From Gemmataceae bacterium (lineage in GTDB: Bacteria; Planctomycetota; Planctomycetia; Gemmatales; Gemmataceae): 10,054 nt of DNA. Under the pieces are notes generated by a model. It searched no databases. It saw only the letters and a list, made by a program, of their open reading frames with translations, and had not been told where the DNA came from. The position numbers were made by a program, and so were the translations under genes. Location of the stretch: positions 1 to 10,054 of the forward strand of contig CANLGS010000074.1 in the NCBI GenBank assembly GCA_947490035.1. Direction: 5' to 3'. Shown piece by piece: positions 6,257 through 10,054 of this stretch. Each line of letters opens with the position of its first letter. Positions within the stretch are counted from its first letter, which is position 1.

Positions 6257-7177
6257 ATGCGGTCTGCACTCGCGCTGCTTGTCGGCGTTTTGGCGTGTTC
6301 GCTCGGAGCCTGTCAACCGGCCGAAGAGTTGCCGGCGAAGACCACGTACAAACTCGGTCCCGATTCGGAGAAGCACGCCGGCGTGCCGGCGGGCGAAGTC
6401 ATCGGGCCGACGGTCTTCAAGAGCAAGGCGTTCGACGGCACCGTGCGGCAGTACTGGGTGTACGTCCCGGCGCAGTACAAGCCGGAGAACGCCGCGTGCG
6501 TGCTGTTGTTCCAAGACGGCCAGCGTGCGATCAACCCGAAAGGCTCGATCCGCGCGCCGGTCGTGCTCGACAACCTCATTCACAAGAAGGAGATCCCGGT
6601 AACGATCGGCATCTTCGTGACGCCCGGCCACAAGGGCGCCGAATACCCCGCGACGCTCGGCACCGGCAACCCGGGTAACCGCAGCGTGGAGTACGACTCG
6701 CTCGGCGACTCGTTCGCGAAGCTGATCGTCGATGAGATGCTGCCGGAGGTGGCGAAGAAGTACACGCTCACGAAAGACCCGAACGAGCGGGCCATCGCGG
6801 GGTTCTCCAGCGGCGGGATCGCGGCGTTCACGGTCGCGTGGGAGCGGCCGGACGCCTTCCGCCGCGTGTACAGCGCGATCGGCAGTTTCACCGACCTGCG
6901 CGGCGGGCACGTCTACCCCGATATGGTGCGCAAAGCCGACGCGAAGCCGATCCGCGTCTACGTGCAGGACGGCATCCACGACCTCCGCAGCCCGATGAAC
7001 CTGAAGCGCGACTGGTTCTTGCAGAACCAGAAGATGGTGGAAGCGCTGCGCGAGAAGGATTACGACTACAAGTACGTGCTGGGCGCCGACGGTCACGCCG
7101 ACGGTCACGGCGGGGCGCTCCTGCCCGACGCGCTACGCTGGCTGTGGCGCGATCACGCCGCCGTCGAGGGGAAATAG
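6257..7177 (+). CDS. Lipoprotein alpha/beta-hydrolase, putative esterase (enterochelin-esterase/D-type esterase fold)
   Basis: A 306-residue serine hydrolase with a lipoprotein signal: residues 1-18 are hydrophobic and end in a lipobox-like LGAC, placing the lipidated residue at Cys19. The remainder (about 45-300) fits the putative-esterase family related to Fes/IroE and esterase D. The strand VRQYWVYVPAQY (63-74) and the LLFQDGQ segment (83-89) are typical entry motifs. The nucleophile elbow is GFSSG (Ser184). An acid is likely in VYVQDG (Asp238). A histidine lies in the C-terminal GADGHADGHGG segment (His280 or His284), followed by the LLPDALRWLW ending seen in many planctomycete members. 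The likely location is a membrane outside the cytoplasm, acting on an ester of a carbohydrate, siderophore or similar compound. It diverges from the phosphoesterase across palindrome E and converges on the caspase gene across element B. The substrate is unknown. Confidence 0.88.
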   Translation: MRSALALLVGVLACSLGACQPAEELPAKTTYKLGPDSEKHAGVPAGEVIGPTVFKSKAFDGTVRQYWVYVPAQYKPENAACVLLFQDGQRAINPKGSIRAPVVLDNLIHKKEIPVTIGIFVTPGHKGAEYPATLGTGNPGNRSVEYDSLGDSFAKLIVDEMLPEVAKKYTLTKDPNERAIAGFSSGGIAAFTVAWERPDAFRRVYSAIGSFTDLRGGHVYPDMVRKADAKPIRVYVQDGIHDLRSPMNLKRDWFLQNQKMVEALREKDYDYKYVLGADGHADGHGGALLPDALRWLWRDHAAVEGK

Positions 7178-7324
7178 AAAGCGAAGAGAAAGAGCCGCAG
7201 ATTACGCAGAAGAACGCAGATCAAAACAGAAGAATTGAGTTGAAGACCATTCTTCAAACGCTCTTTCTCTTCGTCTTGATCTGCGTTCTTCTGCGTTCAT
7301 CTGCGGCTCTTCTCTTCGGTCTTT
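7178..7324. repeat. Palindrome between convergent esterase and caspase genes (element B), related to element A
   Basis: The arms 7182-7224 and 7276-7318 pair over 43 bases with a few mismatches and small indels. Pairing can be extended with a 2-base bulge to 7178 and 7324, so the left side starts directly after the esterase TAG. The arms contain repeated ACGCAG-type units. The centre carries GAAGACCATTCTTCAAA (7242-7258), which folds as TTGAAGA, CCAT, TCTTCAA (7240-7257). It differs by one base from the centre of element A, although the arms differ. The element fills nearly the whole 154-base gap, and the caspase stop lies 7 bases beyond it. A bidirectional terminator or a family of palindromic repeats would fit the position. 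Confidence 0.88.
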
Positions 7325-7331
7325 CTTCGAC

Positions 7332-9941
7332 TTACGGGGCCACCGGCTTGTCCGGCTTCGCGATCGCGAACGGGCGGATCGTCGGCGGGCGGCCCAGCGT
7401 CGGGTTCTGCCGCCCGCCGCTCAGTTGCCGGACGCGGGCGGTCGCGTACATGTCGAGTTCGTGGATGTACACCACGCCGTCGCCGTCGCTGTCGCCGTGA
7501 CCGGACAGCCCCTCGACCAGACCCAGCGTGTAGAACCCGGCCTTCGTCGCCTTGCTCTCGATGGCGTACTCGCGGCCCAGCGAGGCGCACATCACGATCA
7601 CGCCGGAGTCCTCGGCCGTCAGGTCGCGCACCAAGCTATCGGACCGCGGCGTCGGGCGTTCTTTCTCGGCCACCTTGCCCGAGTGGCACGCGTCCAGAAT
7701 GGCGACCAGCCGGCCGGGCATGTTGTCCAGGCGCTGTTTGAACTCGTCCCCGGACAGGCACGACTCGCAGTTCTCCTCGTCGGGATTCACGTCGAACGGC
7801 ACGAGGTAGAACCGGCCGAACAGGTCGGACGTGCCGTGCCCGGAGAACGACACGATGCCCACGTCCTGCGCGGTCATCTTGGACTTCATCCAGTCCAGCC
7901 CCTCGCGGATGCCCTTCTTGGTCGCGAGCTTGTCCGTCAACACCTTCACTTCGATCTTGCCGAACACCCCCTTCGACTTGTCCTGGAACGCCTTCGCGAG
8001 CATCTCCGCGTCGCTCGCGCAGTACGTCAGCGGGCCGACGGCCTTCGGGTAATCGGACACGCCCATCGTCAGGACGTACAGGTTCGGCTTGGGCGGGTCG
8101 CCCGCCCGCAACACCGCGCCGACCTTCGACATGCCCTTGCTCACCGGCGTGTCCGCAATGACCGCGACGGAGTGCTGCCCCGGCAGCAGCGGCACCTCCC
8201 ACGTCATCTCGGCGGCGAGCTGCGGCGTGTCGAACTTCTTCACCCCGGCGACGCCGTTGAACGGCCGCCCGTCCACCAGCAGGCGCATCGCGGTGATCGG
8301 GTGCTTGGGACTCTTGGCCGTCGCGCGCACGGTCAGCGTCTGCTTGTCCTTGTCCATCTTCAGTTCGGCGTCGCCGGGGAAGCCGTCGAGCGCGACCTCC
8401 GGCGGCAGCACGTCGGCCACGCTGGTCGTCTCGAACAGCGCCTTGTCGTACTTCTTGGCCATCGCCATCGCCGTCGGCAGGTTGCCGGCCGGGATGAGGT
8501 ACTTGAGCAGCGCCGGCTGGTACATGGACGAGCGAAACCGCGCGGCCGGATGGATCTGCGGGAACTTCGCGCCGGCGCCGATCTGCCACGCGATCAGCCG
8601 CTCGCCCTGCGCGGAACACGCGTAGTACCTCTGCGGGGTCCACGCGATCCAGTCGCGGCCGGCGACGAAGATGGACAGCACCGGTTCGTCCTGGTTCCGC
8701 TGCCAGATGCGGATCGTCTGGTCGCCGGAGCCGGTCGCGAAGTACCGGCTGTCCGGCGACGGGGTGACGCTCAACACGTTCCCGGTGTGGCCGATGAACT
8801 TCTTGCTGATCTGGGCGGTGGCCGGGGTGACCATGTACAGGTTCTCGACCCCGCCGACGAGGATGGCGTTGGCCTTCGGCAGCACGGTGGCCGAGTAGAT
8901 CTTCTCGCCGCCGGGCAGCGCCATCAGCGTCGGCTCCCGGCCGGTGGTTTTGACGACGAACCCGCGCTGCTCGGTGATGAGGCTCGCGTGGTCGTCGCCG
9001 TCCACCGTCTGCGTGTACTTCGACGGGTCGGGCGGGTCGCCGATGCCGAACTCGTCGAGCCGGAAGGTGCCCTCCAGCGGCAGCGGCCCGCCCGGCGTCG
9101 CGCGCTTGTTGCTGTTGCCGAACGCGATCGACTTGCCGTCCTTCGACCACGCGACCGCCCACACGCCGTTGCCGGTGCCGACCAGCCGGTGCTGAATTTT
9201 GCCGTCGTCCACGTTCCAGACGAGCGTTTCGTGCTGGTTGCCGCCGCTGGAGACGACCTGCTTGCCGTCGGCGGAAACGTCGAGCGCGAACACGGAGTTG
9301 GAGTGCGCGGCGACCCCGACGCGGACGGCGCCGGTGTCGGCGTTGATGACGCCGGCCCACCCGCCGTTGCCCACGCCCACGACCGCGATCTCGCGATCAC
9401 CGGGCAGGTACTGGAGTTGGTAAATCCGCAGCGGCGCGCCGCCGTGCGTCAGCCGCGGCAGCGTCTTGATGGTCCGCCCCTCGTGGGTGTTGAGCGAGAT
9501 TTCGCCCGTCGCGCACCCGATCGCGAGCGTGGTGCCCTCGTTGCTCCACGCGAGCGTCGCGGGCACCGCGCCGGCGACCGGCAAATCCTTGTGCTGTGCG
9601 TTGCCCGCGAAGTTCCAAATCTGCACGAACTTGTCGGCGCCGAGGGTCGCGAGCAGCTTGGCCTTCGGGTTCGGGTTGTACCGGACCTCCAACACCTGGG
9701 CCTTGCTGATCGGCGGCGCGGGGTAGGCGATGCCGCTGGTGACGTTGACCATCTGAATCGCGCCGTTGTCGCAGCCGACGCCGAGCCAGTTGCCGTCGTT
9801 GGAGAAGTGCAGCCCGGTGACGCCGGCGGCGGCCACGTCGAGGCGATTGATCAGGACGCCGGTGTCGGGCGAGATGATGTAGATCGGCACCTGACCCGCC
9901 TGGACGTTAGCGAGCGGGTAGCCGGCGCAGGGCAATTGCAC
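7332..9941 (-). CDS. WD40 beta-propeller protein with C-terminal caspase-like (peptidase C14) domain
   Basis: An 869-residue fusion. Residues about 20-455 are degenerate WD40-type blades; the clearest is FIGHTGNVLSV...GSGDQTIRIW (382-413), with others near 30-70, 80-112, 125-150, 210-250 and 255-275. A linker (about 460-545) and an Ig-like segment (about 548-600, ending PLLPGQHSVAVIAD) lead to the protease domain at about 618-845. The catalytic dyad is intact: His702 in SFSGHG (codon 7838-7836) and Cys752 in LDACHSG (codon 7688-7686). A canonical EF-hand loop, DSDGDGVVYIHE (817-828), lies near the end, suggesting calcium binding as in calcium-dependent metacaspases. A CxxC (Cys725, Cys728) precedes the catalytic cysteine. 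No signal peptide or membrane segment is visible. Such proteins are thought to couple ligand sensing to proteolysis, but target and trigger are unknown. The GTG start has a stop directly before it and no clear ribosome site, so the N-terminus may be shortened. Confidence 0.9.
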   Translation of the reverse strand: MQLPCAGYPLANVQAGQVPIYIISPDTGVLINRLDVAAAGVTGLHFSNDGNWLGVGCDNGAIQMVNVTSGIAYPAPPISKAQVLEVRYNPNPKAKLLATLGADKFVQIWNFAGNAQHKDLPVAGAVPATLAWSNEGTTLAIGCATGEISLNTHEGRTIKTLPRLTHGGAPLRIYQLQYLPGDREIAVVGVGNGGWAGVINADTGAVRVGVAAHSNSVFALDVSADGKQVVSSGGNQHETLVWNVDDGKIQHRLVGTGNGVWAVAWSKDGKSIAFGNSNKRATPGGPLPLEGTFRLDEFGIGDPPDPSKYTQTVDGDDHASLITEQRGFVVKTTGREPTLMALPGGEKIYSATVLPKANAILVGGVENLYMVTPATAQISKKFIGHTGNVLSVTPSPDSRYFATGSGDQTIRIWQRNQDEPVLSIFVAGRDWIAWTPQRYYACSAQGERLIAWQIGAGAKFPQIHPAARFRSSMYQPALLKYLIPAGNLPTAMAMAKKYDKALFETTSVADVLPPEVALDGFPGDAELKMDKDKQTLTVRATAKSPKHPITAMRLLVDGRPFNGVAGVKKFDTPQLAAEMTWEVPLLPGQHSVAVIADTPVSKGMSKVGAVLRAGDPPKPNLYVLTMGVSDYPKAVGPLTYCASDAEMLAKAFQDKSKGVFGKIEVKVLTDKLATKKGIREGLDWMKSKMTAQDVGIVSFSGHGTSDLFGRFYLVPFDVNPDEENCESCLSGDEFKQRLDNMPGRLVAILDACHSGKVAEKERPTPRSDSLVRDLTAEDSGVIVMCASLGREYAIESKATKAGFYTLGLVEGLSGHGDSDGDGVVYIHELDMYATARVRQLSGGRQNPTLGRPPTIRPFAIAKPDKPVAP

Positions 9942-9950
9942 TCAATTGCC
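9931..9950. repeat. Short perfect hairpin over the caspase start codon
   Basis: GGCAATTG (9931-9938) and CAATTGCC (9943-9950) form a perfect 8-base stem around a 4-base loop. In the minus-strand transcript the loop is AGUG, which contains the assigned GTG start (9941-9939). The in-frame TGA (9944-9942) overlaps the loop and stem. It could control initiation, or it could mark a junction if the gene is truncated. Confidence 0.6.
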
Positions 9951-10054
9951 TACAGTTTCCTGATGTCCATTCGTTTGCGGCCGGGCCTGAACACCGCTCA
10001 ACGGCCCCACGTTTCTGACGCCACACCCCTGGCGCATTCGCGGGCCGAGTTCGA
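9951..10054. other. Terminal stretch with no recognisable gene
   Basis: These 104 bases upstream of the caspase gene show no convincing promoter or gene. A plus-strand ATG at 9963 opens a frame running off the window (30 codons, beginning MSIRLRPGLNTAQ), but it lacks a ribosome binding site and any recognised motif. On the minus strand, all three frames upstream of the caspase start fail to continue the WD40 pattern. Confidence 0.5.

Noticed and set aside
4221..7324. CRISPR array or tRNA in the repeat-rich gaps
   Set aside because: The repeats are inverted and single pairs, not regularly spaced direct repeats, and no cloverleaf with tRNA consensus arms was found.
7636..9360. 574-codon open frame on the minus strand in another frame of the caspase gene
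   Set aside because: Arginine-rich frame-shifted shadow; the overlapping frame has the WD40 and caspase motifs.
9963..10054. Possible start of a plus-strand gene (30 codons to the window edge)
   Set aside because: No ribosome binding site, no motif and only 21 bases from the divergent caspase start; too short to support.

Overview
The window is GC-rich bacterial DNA in which most codons end in G or C. The gene types point to a planctomycete, probably of the Gemmata group: a WD40-caspase fusion, a secreted purple-acid-phosphatase-like enzyme, a lipoprotein esterase, and gaps filled by long palindromes. No rRNA or other marker gene is present, so this assignment is an inference from style and protein families.

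Layout. (1) The 3' three quarters of fabF (+, 1-938). (2) A moeZ-type ThiF/MoeB-rhodanese gene (+, 1098-2285). (3) A NupG-like major facilitator transporter (-, 2409-4148), convergent with moeZ. (4) A secreted calcineurin-fold phosphoesterase (-, 4450-5994). (5) A lipoprotein esterase of the enterochelin-esterase-like fold (+, 6257-7177), divergent from the phosphoesterase. (6) A large WD40 propeller-caspase protein (-, 7332-9941), convergent with the esterase. The last 104 bases carry no recognisable gene.

The genes do not form one pathway. fabF serves fatty acid elongation and moeZ activates sulfur carriers. The transporter probably moves nucleosides or a similar solute. The phosphoesterase and esterase act outside the cytoplasmic membrane. 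The caspase protein is probably a signalling or regulated-death protease whose partner, if any, lies outside the window. Only fabF-moeZ and transporter-phosphoesterase are co-directional neighbours, and both pairs are separated by long palindromes.

The most striking signal lies between the genes. All five complete intergenic gaps hold a long inverted repeat (arms about 30 to 100 bases), and four of the five begin within 0 to 6 bases of a stop codon. Three have unrelated arm sequences (944-1094, 2290-2402, 6020-6111). The other two (4221-4447 and 7178-7324) have different arms but share a 17-base apical hairpin with one difference. They look like members of palindromic repeat families that settle at gene ends, perhaps acting as bidirectional terminators. 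Protein-level oddities are a MoeB-like enzyme lacking the second zinc cysteine pair, a transporter with an inserted hydrophilic domain of about 130 residues, and a caspase gene whose GTG start sits in a hairpin loop directly behind an in-frame stop.
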